Shown one piece after another: positions 17,933-25,741 of a stretch of DNA of 62,824 nucleotides. The translations under genes and the position numbers were made by a program. The stretch lies in the NCBI RefSeq assembly GCF_014648555.1, contig NZ_BMRI01000024.1:21772-84595 (forward strand), given 5' to 3'. How positions within the stretch are numbered: position 1 is the first letter of the stretch; each line of letters begins with the position of its first letter. Below the pieces are notes generated by a model that did not search any database, was not told the DNA's origin, and saw only the letters and a program-made list of their open reading frames with translations. The stretch comes from Kitasatospora griseola. GTDB lineage: Bacteria; Actinomycetota; Actinomycetes; Streptomycetales; Streptomycetaceae.

Positions 17933-18223
17933 ATGTCCACCGCCACCTTCGAGGACGTCCGGACCCAGGCCGAGCAGCGCCTGGAGAAGAACCTGAAGAT
18001 CAAGTCGATGATCATCGACCGCCTGGGCCTGGACGCCGAGGCCGAGGCCGTCTCCGACAACCAGCCGCTGTTCGGCCGCGGCCTGGAGATGGACTCGCTG
18101 GACACCCTGGAGATCGTCGTCATGATCAACAACGAGTACGACGTGCTGATCAGCGACGACGACTTCGAGGCCTTCGGCTCCATCAACGCCCTGGTCGACT
18201 TCATCGAAGCCCGCGAGGTCTGA
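17933..18223 (+). CDS. Acyl carrier protein 2
   Basis: A 96-residue carrier protein with attachment Ser55 in GLEMDSLDTLE. It has an N-terminal extension of about 20 residues (TQAEQRLEKNLKIK) compared with a fatty-acid ACP. A good AAAGGAAAGG ribosome site precedes the ATG. It sits between the ketoreductase and dehydratase genes, so it is the likely chain-extension ACP. Confidence 0.88.
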   Translation: MSTATFEDVRTQAEQRLEKNLKIKSMIIDRLGLDAEAEAVSDNQPLFGRGLEMDSLDTLEIVVMINNEYDVLISDDDFEAFGSINALVDFIEAREV

Positions 18224-18225
18224 CC

Positions 18226-18744
18226 ATGGCCACCGCCGTCGCACCCACCAAGGTGGCCGTCAAGGAGAAGCCGAGCAAGACCTTCGCTTACTCCTCCGAC
18301 GACATCAAGCGGATGCTGCCGCACCGCTGGCCGATGCTGATGATCGACCGCGCCTACGACGTGGTCCCGGGCGTCTCCGGACGCGGCATCAAGAGCGTCT
18401 CGGTGAACGAGCCGTTCTTCGCCGGCCACTACCCCGACCACTCGATCATGCCCGGCGTGATGATCGTCGAGGCGATGGCCCAGCTGGTCGCCGTGGTCTA
18501 CGTCGCCGAAATGCTGGAATCCCCGGCGCCCGCAGAGGGCGACCCGTCGGCCAGCGTCGGCTACCTCGGCTCGATCAGCTCGATGAAGTTCTCCCGGCTG
18601 GTCGTCCCCGGCGACCAGCTCACCCTGGAGGCCAAGCTCGGCCAGAAGCTCGGCGGCCTGCGCTCCGTCTCCGTCCGGGCCTCCGTCGGCACCGAACTCG
18701 CCGCCGCCGGCTCGCTGATCGTCACCACCGAACGCAAGGGCTGA
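18226..18744 (+). CDS. 3-hydroxyacyl-ACP dehydratase (FabZ-like, hotdog fold)
   Basis: A 172-residue single-hotdog dehydratase. LPHRWPMLMIDRA is the FabZ entry motif. The catalytic His68 is in FFAGHYPDHSIMPG and the catalytic Glu82 in MIVEAMAQ. It would form the trans double bond after ketoreduction. No enoyl reductase gene is present in the operon, so a polyene is expected if the chain is extended more than once. It starts two bases after the ACP stop. Confidence 0.9.
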   Translation: MATAVAPTKVAVKEKPSKTFAYSSDDIKRMLPHRWPMLMIDRAYDVVPGVSGRGIKSVSVNEPFFAGHYPDHSIMPGVMIVEAMAQLVAVVYVAEMLESPAPAEGDPSASVGYLGSISSMKFSRLVVPGDQLTLEAKLGQKLGGLRSVSVRASVGTELAAAGSLIVTTERKG

Positions 18745-18787
18745 CCCCCCGTCACCTTTCGGACCAGAGCAGACAAGGAGGTGTGGA

Positions 18788-20815
18788 ATGTCCATCACGA
18801 TCCGCCCGTACCAGGAGGGCGACGCGCATGACATCGCCGAGCTCTACAACCGTCACCGCGACAACCCCAACCCGGTGGCGGGCGGAATCACCGGCGAGGA
18901 ACTGGAACGCGAACTCGCCGAACGCGACACCGCGACATTCCTGATCGCCGTCGACGACGACCGGGTGGTGGGCACCTTCGGGCTGTTCCACAGCACCGGA
19001 CGCCGCTCCGCCCGGGCCGGCGAGCTCATCGCCGACATGTTCTTCGTCGCCCCGGCCTACCGCAACGGCGTCATCACCGGACGGCTCTTCACCGAAGCCG
19101 TCGAATGGATGATGCGCTGCGGCTGCCTGGTGCTCCGACTGACCGTCAACCCGGCCAACACCGTGGCCTTCAAGCTGTACCGGCGGGTCGGCTGCGTGTC
19201 GGTCGGCGAGACCGTCCCCGGCGAGGACGGCAACGTCGAGCTGCACAACTACATCCCGCTGATCCTGCGCAGCGTCTTCCACGACCTCGACCCCGAGGCG
19301 CTGGCGGCGCTCGGCCAGCTCAGCAGCTTCGGCAACGTCGCCGGCGGCCGGGACGACGAACTCCGTTCCGACGTACGGGTGGTGGACGGAATCCGCACCG
19401 TCGCCTACGCTCTGGCCCTCGGCGAGTTCAAGCTCACCGCCACCATCGACGTGGACCGCGGCCTGATGCTGGACGCGGCGCTCACCACCCCCGACGGCGC
19501 CACCCGGCCGCTGAAGATCGCCGAACCGCCCTACGAGATCCGGAGCCGGGAGCCGGCCGAGCCGCACCGCTTCGGCGACAGCGGCCTCACCGCCGAGCTG
19601 GACACCGCCGAAGGCACCCTCACCGTGCACGCCGAGGGCCACCACGGGCCGGTGTTCGTCTCCACCTGGCCCAGCGCCGAGGCCGACCGCTCGGCCGGCT
19701 GGCGCGAAGGCCAGGCCCGCGAACTGGAGATCCACCCCGTCGAACACGGCGTCCAGGTCCGCGAGACCACCGGCGGCAACCAGGTCACCGGCACCCTCAC
19801 GCTCCACCGGGGCGTGCTGGAGCAGCAGTTCACGTACACCACCCGGCCCGGCCGGATCTTCCAGACCGTCGGACTCCGCCAGGGCGACTTCACCCTGACC
19901 GGCCCCGACACCACCGCCGTCCAGCACCTGATCGGCACCGGCATCGGCGTCCGGGACACCTCCGAGGTGGTCGCCGCCGCGCAGACCGCCCCGGCCGGCT
20001 CCACCCTCGCCTGGACCGACGGCGCCACCCGGATCACCCTCCCGGCCGGCCGCCCGGTCCGGCTGATCCACACCACCCTGGTCGAACGCCACCTGGAGCC
20101 CGACGCCGACGGCACCGCCCGGCTGCGCACCGAACTCCGCACCGGCGCCGACCACGATGCCCCCCGCACCACCGCTGCACCGCAACTCGCCACCGGCGAA
20201 CGGAAGTTGATCGTCAAGGCGAACGCCGGTGGGATCACCTCCTGGACCGAGGGCGGCAAGAAGGTGCTGCGCAGCCCCGCCCCCCGCACCCGCGCCTTCG
20301 GCAACAACCCGCGGTGGAGCGCCGGCGCCTGGGTCACCCTGGAGCACCACCGGCACAGTCTCGCCACCGGCCTCGGCTGGGGCGTGCCGACCACCCGCGA
20401 GTGGGAGCAGAAGCACCCGCTCGGGCTGGCCGCCCCGCAGGAGCGGATCAGCTGGGAGGTCACCGCCCCCGAGCAGGCCGCCGAGCCGGTCCGGATCGAC
20501 GTCCACGCCCCCGGCGCGGACGAGGAGACGGTGCTCTGGCTCACCCCGGACACCCCGGCCGACACCGCCGTGGTGCTGCACTCCGCCGGAAAGCGCCACG
20601 AGCTCGACGCCGCCGCCTTCCGACAGGTCTGGGCGTCCGCCGCGGCGATCCGCCTCACCAGCGGCCACTGGCTGCACCTCGCCCCCGTCGACGGCGGGAG
20701 CGGCGCACCGGAAATCGTCCTGCGCACCACCTCCTCCGGACTGCTGATCGGCTGCGCGACGGCCGGCGCCGAGGCCGCCTGGCAGCTGTCCGTCCACCCC
20801 GCACCCGCGATCTGA
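18788..20815 (+). CDS. GNAT acyltransferase fused to a large beta-rich domain
   Basis: A 675-residue protein. Residues 1-165 are a GNAT domain with the acyl-CoA-binding motif FVAPAYRNGVITGRLF and the C-terminal LYRRVGCVSVGE. Residues ~180-675 form a long, beta-strand-rich, Thr/Gly-rich region without a family I recognise; its repeated short strands suggest a sandwich or carbohydrate-domain-like fold. GNATs acylate peptide or Dap amines in lipolanthine- and goadvionin-type pathways, which is a precedent for joining a polyketide chain to an amine here. It has an AAGGAGG ribosome site. The fusion is unusual and its role is inference. Confidence 0.75.
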   Translation: MSITIRPYQEGDAHDIAELYNRHRDNPNPVAGGITGEELERELAERDTATFLIAVDDDRVVGTFGLFHSTGRRSARAGELIADMFFVAPAYRNGVITGRLFTEAVEWMMRCGCLVLRLTVNPANTVAFKLYRRVGCVSVGETVPGEDGNVELHNYIPLILRSVFHDLDPEALAALGQLSSFGNVAGGRDDELRSDVRVVDGIRTVAYALALGEFKLTATIDVDRGLMLDAALTTPDGATRPLKIAEPPYEIRSREPAEPHRFGDSGLTAELDTAEGTLTVHAEGHHGPVFVSTWPSAEADRSAGWREGQARELEIHPVEHGVQVRETTGGNQVTGTLTLHRGVLEQQFTYTTRPGRIFQTVGLRQGDFTLTGPDTTAVQHLIGTGIGVRDTSEVVAAAQTAPAGSTLAWTDGATRITLPAGRPVRLIHTTLVERHLEPDADGTARLRTELRTGADHDAPRTTAAPQLATGERKLIVKANAGGITSWTEGGKKVLRSPAPRTRAFGNNPRWSAGAWVTLEHHRHSLATGLGWGVPTTREWEQKHPLGLAAPQERISWEVTAPEQAAEPVRIDVHAPGADEETVLWLTPDTPADTAVVLHSAGKRHELDAAAFRQVWASAAAIRLTSGHWLHLAPVDGGSGAPEIVLRTTSSGLLIGCATAGAEAAWQLSVHPAPAI

Positions 20816-20852
20816 CACCCGTCGAAACATCCTCGAAAGGACCACCAGAGCC

Positions 20853-21890
20853 ATGACCACCACCGTTGCCGTGCGCACCGCGCAGGACGACTACACCACC
20901 GTCCGCACCGCCATCGGCGTCTACCCGATCACCGCCCCGCTAGTCCGGATCTCCGGCGGCGACCGCTACGAGTTCCTCGACCTGTTCCTCGCCAAGTCCA
21001 GCGAGTACGTCGAGCCGGACACCGTCCGCGAGGCGCTGGCGCTGAACCAGGACGGCTCGCCGTTCGCGATCCTGCTGCACTTCGAGATCGGCGACGACTC
21101 CTGGCTGCTGCCCCGCACCCCCGTCTCCGCCGACGCCCTGACCGGCTACCTGGAGGCGCTGGACGCCCCCGCCGACGTCACCGTCGAGGTCGCCCCCGAG
21201 GGCTGGGGCGCCACCGCGTTCGAGGGGCCGAACGCCTGGGCCGCGGCCGCCGCGTTCGTCGAGTTCGACATCTCCGGCCTGACCCTGCACGGCGTCACCG
21301 AGTCCGCCGTCCCCGGCGAGCCGGCCGCGCTCGCCCACCTGGCCCGGGTCGGCACCACCGGCGAGTACGGCTACCTGCTGCTGTCCAACGCCCCCGAGGC
21401 CGGCCACGCCGCCGCTGTCGAGGCGGTGCTCGCCCAGGGCGGCGCCGAGGTCGGCGCCGAGGGCCTGGCCCGGGTCCAGGCCGAGGCCGGCATGGCGGTC
21501 TACGCCGCGGGCTTCGCCGGCCTGCCGGTGCACGAGGCCGACCTGGCCTGGATGGTCGACTGGAACCGGATCGGCGAGTTCCTCGGCTCCGAGGAGCTGG
21601 TCAAGCCCACCGCCGAGAACGCGAAGATCACCGCCCTGGCCGCCCCGGCCGGCGCCGCCTTCGCCGTCGGCACCCCCGTCACCGCCGGCGGGCAGCAGAT
21701 CGGCGCCGTCATCTGGCAGGCCCCGTCCGCGAACGCCGACGAGGAACTGATCGTCGCCAAGCTGGACGCCCCGTTCTGGGTCCCCGGCCTGGAGCTCTCC
21801 GCGGCCGACCAGGACGGCGCCGACACCCCGGTCCGCACGGTCACCCAGCCCCGCGTCATCGCCCGCTCGCTCACCACCCGGATCCACTGA
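20853..21890 (+). CDS. GcvT/YgfZ-like aminomethyltransferase-fold protein
   Basis: A 345-residue protein with the architecture of the glycine-cleavage T-protein superfamily: LVRISGGDRYEFLDLFLAKSSEYVEPDTV at the start, an internal GEYGYLLLS strand and WMVDWNRIGEFLGSEELVK, then a C-terminal barrel (GTPVTAGGQQIGAVIWQAPS). I cannot see whether folate-binding residues are kept. It may move or remove a one-carbon group, or act as a non-catalytic partner of the KS-CLF. Its stop overlaps the KS-CLF start by one base (TGATG). Confidence 0.7.
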   Translation: MTTTVAVRTAQDDYTTVRTAIGVYPITAPLVRISGGDRYEFLDLFLAKSSEYVEPDTVREALALNQDGSPFAILLHFEIGDDSWLLPRTPVSADALTGYLEALDAPADVTVEVAPEGWGATAFEGPNAWAAAAAFVEFDISGLTLHGVTESAVPGEPAALAHLARVGTTGEYGYLLLSNAPEAGHAAAVEAVLAQGGAEVGAEGLARVQAEAGMAVYAAGFAGLPVHEADLAWMVDWNRIGEFLGSEELVKPTAENAKITALAAPAGAAFAVGTPVTAGGQQIGAVIWQAPSANADEELIVAKLDAPFWVPGLELSAADQDGADTPVRTVTQPRVIARSLTTRIH

Positions 21891-24211
21891 TGACCAAGAC
21901 CACCGAACGCATCGCCCTCACGGGCCTCGGGCTGATCACCGGCGCCGGCGATGACGTGGAGAAGAGCTGGGCCTCGATCTCCCAGGGCATCTCCGGCATC
22001 CGCACCAACACCCTGTTCGACACCGCCGAGCTGCTCACCGACTGGGCCGGCATGGTCACCGCCGAGCAGCCCGCCGACCTGGACCGCTGCTACGCGCTGG
22101 CGGCCACCGCGATCCGCGAGGCGCTGCGCAACTCCGGCCTCGACCTGGACACCGTGGACCGCGACCGGGTCGCCGTGGTGGTCGGCTCCAGCCTCGGCGC
22201 GATGCCCACCCTGGAGAGCGTGCACCGCGGCCTGGTGAAGGACGGCGTGCTGGACGCCGTCCAGGCCGCCGCCTCCCAACTCCCGTGCGTGGGCGACTTC
22301 ATCGCCGCCGAGTTCGACCTGCGCGGCCCCCGCGTGGTGCTCTCCAACGCCTGCGCGGCCAGCGCCGTGGCCCTCGGCTACGCGGCCGAACTGCTCTGGA
22401 AGGGCGACGTCGACTACGTCATCTGCGGCGGCGTCGACCCGCTGGCCCAGCTCTCCGCGTACGGCTTCTCCGCCCTCGGCGCGCTCGATCCCGAGCCGTG
22501 CGCGCCGATGACCGCCTCCACCGGGCTCACCCTCGGCGAGGGCGCCGGCTTCATGGTGCTGGAGTCCGCCGAGCGGGCCGCCGAACGCGGCGCCGCCCCG
22601 CTCGCCGAACTCGGCGGCTACGGCCTCTCCTGCGACGGCTACCACCAGACCGCCCCCGACCCGAGCGGCAAGGGCGCGGCCGCCGCGATGGCCCAGGCCC
22701 TGCAGACCGCGGGCCTGGCCCCCGAGGACGTCGACTACGTCAACCTGCACGGCACCGGCACCCCCGCCAACGACGTGTCCGAGCCCAAGGCCGTGAAGCT
22801 GCTGTTCGGCGCCGAGGTGCCGCCCGCCAGCTCCACCAAGTCGATGCTCGGCCACACCCTGGGTGCGGCCGGCGCGGTGGAGGCGATCGTCTCCACCATG
22901 GCGATCGACCGGGGCGTCATCCCGCCGACCGTCAGCACCCGCGGCGTGGACTCCCCGTTCGGGCTGGACATCGTCCCCAACGCCGGGCGGCCCGCCCCCC
23001 TCGAAGTGGTCGCCTCCAACTCCTTCGCGTTCGGCGGCAACAACGCCACCGTGGTGCTCAACAAGCCCGGCCGGCCCGCCCGTTCGGCCCGGCGCACGCA
23101 GCCCGTGCACCACGTCGTGGTCACCGGCGTCGCGGGCCTGGCCGGTTCGGCCGGCTCCACCGCCGAACTGACCGCCGCGCTCGCCGAGGGCCGGGTCGGC
23201 TTCGACAACCTGGAGCAGGTCGCCGGCGTCGGCGAGCGCCCGATCGGCCGGATCGACGTCAAGGCCGTCGCCAAGCGCCTCAACCCCAGCAAGGCCCGCC
23301 GGATGGACCCGCTGGGCGTGCTCGCCGCCGGCGCCGTCGGCGACCTGTACGAGCGGCACGGCAAGCCGTCCCGCGCCGAGGCCGAGGGCACCGGCATCGT
23401 GTTCGCCACCGGCTACGGCCCGGTCACCTCCGTCCTGAGCTTCCACCAGGGCGTGCTGGAGCAGGGCATCACCGGCGCCAACCCGGCGATGTTCGCCAAC
23501 ACCGTGGTCAACGCCGCCGCCGGACACGTCGGAATGCTGCACCGCTACCGCGGCTACACCGCCACCATCGCCAACGGCGGCACCTCCTCGGTGCTCGCGC
23601 TCCAACTGGCCGCCCGGGTGATCGCCCGCGGCATGGCCGACCGGATCATGGTCGTGGTCGCCGACGAGTTCCCCGAGCAGGCCCTGGCCACCCAGGCCCG
23701 GCTGCCCGGATACGCGAGGACGACGCGGGTGGTCCCCGGCGGCGGCACCGGCACCGTGCTCTCCGAGGGCGCGGCCGCGATCCTGCTGGAGTCCGAGGCC
23801 TCCGCCGCCGCCCGCGGCGCGAGCGTCCTGGCGGACGTCCGGGGCTTCGGAGCCTCCGGCGAGGCGGCCGGCATCGGCCGGATCGGCCGCGACGGCGAAG
23901 CCTGGGCCCGCGCCCTGCGTGGCGCCCTCGCCGAGGCCGACTCCACGCCCGAGCAGATCGACACGGTGGTCTCCGCCGCCTCCGGCTACCGCCTGGTGGA
24001 CGTCGCCCAGTCCCGCGCCCTGACCCTGGCCGGCCTCTCCGACCGCCCCACGGTCACCCCCAAGGCGCTGCTCGGCGAGACGTACGGCTCGGCCGGCGCC
24101 CTCGGCCTGGTCGCCGCCCTGGCCGGCGACGCCCCCGCCGGACGCCTGCTGCTGTCCAGCTTCGCCTACGGCGGCTCCTACGCTGCCGCGGTGTTCGACG
24201 CGAGGCCGTGA
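21890..24211 (+). CDS. Fused ketosynthase and chain-length-factor (KS-CLF)
   Basis: A 773-residue fusion. Domain 1 (about 1-395) is an active ketosynthase: Cys155 (SNACAAS), His287 (NLHGTGT), Lys317 and His322 (MLGHT). Domain 2 (about 403-773) is a degenerate KS: the Cys position is Gly564 (NGGTSS), the first His is missing, and Glu730 replaces the second His (LLGET). That is the KS-beta/CLF state of type II PKSs, normally a separate subunit. With the ketoreductase, dehydratase and ACP it forms a highly reducing type II PKS module. It overlaps the PPTase-like gene by one base. Confidence 0.88.
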   Translation: MTKTTERIALTGLGLITGAGDDVEKSWASISQGISGIRTNTLFDTAELLTDWAGMVTAEQPADLDRCYALAATAIREALRNSGLDLDTVDRDRVAVVVGSSLGAMPTLESVHRGLVKDGVLDAVQAAASQLPCVGDFIAAEFDLRGPRVVLSNACAASAVALGYAAELLWKGDVDYVICGGVDPLAQLSAYGFSALGALDPEPCAPMTASTGLTLGEGAGFMVLESAERAAERGAAPLAELGGYGLSCDGYHQTAPDPSGKGAAAAMAQALQTAGLAPEDVDYVNLHGTGTPANDVSEPKAVKLLFGAEVPPASSTKSMLGHTLGAAGAVEAIVSTMAIDRGVIPPTVSTRGVDSPFGLDIVPNAGRPAPLEVVASNSFAFGGNNATVVLNKPGRPARSARRTQPVHHVVVTGVAGLAGSAGSTAELTAALAEGRVGFDNLEQVAGVGERPIGRIDVKAVAKRLNPSKARRMDPLGVLAAGAVGDLYERHGKPSRAEAEGTGIVFATGYGPVTSVLSFHQGVLEQGITGANPAMFANTVVNAAAGHVGMLHRYRGYTATIANGGTSSVLALQLAARVIARGMADRIMVVVADEFPEQALATQARLPGYARTTRVVPGGGTGTVLSEGAAAILLESEASAAARGASVLADVRGFGASGEAAGIGRIGRDGEAWARALRGALAEADSTPEQIDTVVSAASGYRLVDVAQSRALTLAGLSDRPTVTPKALLGETYGSAGALGLVAALAGDAPAGRLLLSSFAYGGSYAAAVFDARP

Positions 24212-25209
24212 TGGGCGCCGTGCGAAGCGTGCTGCGGGCCGCCGGGGACTGGCTGGAGGAGCAGCGCCCGGAGACCGACCTGGTCGGGACGGACCTGGTG
24301 ATGCTCGGCTGGGCCGGCCGGTTGGGCCCGGTGCTCGCCGCGGCCTCCGCGACGGCGACGGCCGAGCGGCTCCGGACGCCGGAGTCGGTGCCCGGCGGGG
24401 CACCGGACTTCGGCCGGGTGCCGGGCGGCGGCCCGGCACCCACCCAGGCCCCGGCACCCACCCCCGCCCCGGCGGACGGCCGGCCCGACCGGGCGACACC
24501 CGGGCCGGCGGTCCGGCGGGCGACGGCGGAGGCCCTGTCCGCCCCCGCGCAGCCGAACCGCCCGTCGCCCGCCGCGGACTCGCCGCAGGGCGGCCCGGCG
24601 GACGAGGCCGCCATCGACTGCCTCGTCACCCGGCACCCGCACCTGCCGCGCGACCGGATGGGCCACCGGCTGAACGACGCCGGCCGGTGGCTGATCACCG
24701 AAGCGGTGGCGAGCCTGTACGGGGTCCGGCTGAGCCCCCGCGAGCTGGCCCGCGACGAGCACCGGCGGTGGAGCGTGCCGGAGCTCGACCTGACCGCCTC
24801 GGTGGCGCACTGCGCCGCGTACTCGACGGTGGCGCTGGTGTCCGGCCAGACCGTCGGCGTGGACCTCCAGGACCACCGGGACCGGCCGTTCGCGATGCAG
24901 TGGCTGGGCGCGCTGCTCGGCCGCCCGGACGGCGAGCCCGCCACCATGCGGGACTTCGCCGAGTGCGAGGCGCTGATCAAGGCCTCGCACCTGCGCAAGG
25001 AGACCTTCGCGGGCGTCCGGCTGCCGGACTGGCGGCCGGGCTGGCGCCCCACCAACGTCGGCCACCTGGTCCGCTCCGCCGACCTCGGCCACGGCCTGCA
25101 CCTGGCCCTGGCCACCGACGCCCCCGCCGCCGTCCGCTGGTGGTGGCAGCCGCAGCCGTCCGCACCCGCCGTCCGCACCGAGGCGCTCGGCCTGGAGGCC
25201 GCCGCATGA
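24211..25209 (+). CDS. Phosphopantetheinyl transferase-like protein with Pro/Ala linker
   Basis: A 332-residue protein. Residues ~70-125 are a Pro/Ala/Gly-rich linker (GGGPAPTQAPAPTPAPA). The C-terminal half resembles 4'-phosphopantetheinyl transferases: SVAHCAAYSTVALVSG, then VGVDLQDHRDRP in place of GVDxE, and FAECEALIKASHL in place of the W-KEA-K motif. The usual second acidic metal ligand is Gln here, so activity is uncertain. It may activate the cluster ACPs or act as a partner protein. It is coupled to the KS-CLF upstream and by ATGA to the short ORF downstream. Confidence 0.65.
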   Translation: MGAVRSVLRAAGDWLEEQRPETDLVGTDLVMLGWAGRLGPVLAAASATATAERLRTPESVPGGAPDFGRVPGGGPAPTQAPAPTPAPADGRPDRATPGPAVRRATAEALSAPAQPNRPSPAADSPQGGPADEAAIDCLVTRHPHLPRDRMGHRLNDAGRWLITEAVASLYGVRLSPRELARDEHRRWSVPELDLTASVAHCAAYSTVALVSGQTVGVDLQDHRDRPFAMQWLGALLGRPDGEPATMRDFAECEALIKASHLRKETFAGVRLPDWRPGWRPTNVGHLVRSADLGHGLHLALATDAPAAVRWWWQPQPSAPAVRTEALGLEAAA

Positions 25210-25592
25210 CCGCCGCCCGCTGCGCGGGGCAGGCCGGGACGGAGCAGCGGCCCGCCGTCGGGCCCGAACCCCGCCGGCCGCAGAACTCCGGTGCGGCCGC
25301 ACTGCTCACCGCCCACCCGGTGCTGGACGGCTCCGCCGAACTCCGTTATCCGGTCGAGGAGTTCGGTGTGGCGTCGCAGGCCGGTCCGGGCTGCGCGCAG
25401 CGCGCCTCCGCCCGCGCCTGCTCGCGGTGGGACTGCTCGGCCGAACCCGTCGGCCCGCAGGCGGACTCCGGTGCCGCCCCGACGCCGTCGGCCGAACCCG
25501 GCCGCGCGCGGCGCGAGGTGGTGGCGAGCAGCTGCTCCCGGTGGGACTGCCTGCCCGAACCCGCCGCTCCGACTCTGGAACTCGTGGCATGA
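25206..25592 (+). CDS. Short ORF 1, candidate precursor/scaffold peptide (128 aa)
   Basis: Not a known family. It overlaps the PPTase-like gene and the next short ORF by ATGA and has normal high-GC third codon positions. It contains two copies of CSRWDC followed by a Pro/Glu-containing tail (residues 72-77 and 110-115) and ends in APTLELVA. The second short ORF ends in the same octapeptide; the nucleotides differ only at synonymous third positions, which favours real coding sequence. Several Ser/Thr and Cys residues would suit a RiPP precursor. A scaffold peptide for the LanB-like enzyme is the hypothesis; secretion signals are absent. Confidence 0.55.
   Translation: MTAARCAGQAGTEQRPAVGPEPRRPQNSGAAALLTAHPVLDGSAELRYPVEEFGVASQAGPGCAQRASARACSRWDCSAEPVGPQADSGAAPTPSAEPGRARREVVASSCSRWDCLPEPAAPTLELVA
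25419..25550 (+). repeat. Repeated CSRWDC coding unit in short ORF 1
   Basis: Two 18-base units at 25419-25436 and 25533-25550 encode the same hexapeptide and differ by one synonymous base. Each is followed by a Glu-Pro-containing stretch. The duplication with only silent change suggests selection for the peptide. Confidence 0.6.
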
Positions 25593-25741
25593 CCGCCACC
25601 GCGACCACCGCGACCGCCACCGCAGCCACTACCGCCGCCGTCCGCCGACCCGCCTCGCAGTTCGAACTCGGCACCCTGCCCGAGGACTTGGCCACCCGGC
25701 CCGAGGACTTCGCCGCCCCGACCCTGGAGCTCGTCGCATGA
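25589..25741 (+). CDS. Short ORF 2, candidate precursor/scaffold peptide (50 aa)
   Basis: A 50-residue ORF with a Thr/Ala-rich start (TATATTATATAATTAA), then FELGTLPEDLATRPEDF, a leader-like acidic amphipathic stretch, and the terminal APTLELVA shared with short ORF 1. It has no Cys, so it cannot be a classical lanthipeptide core. It overlaps its neighbours by ATGA on both sides. Its first bases (ATGACCGCCACCGC) are also found at the start of the next gene, so it may have arisen by tandem duplication. A role as scaffold peptide is a hypothesis. Confidence 0.5.
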   Translation: MTATATTATATAATTAAVRRPASQFELGTLPEDLATRPEDFAAPTLELVA

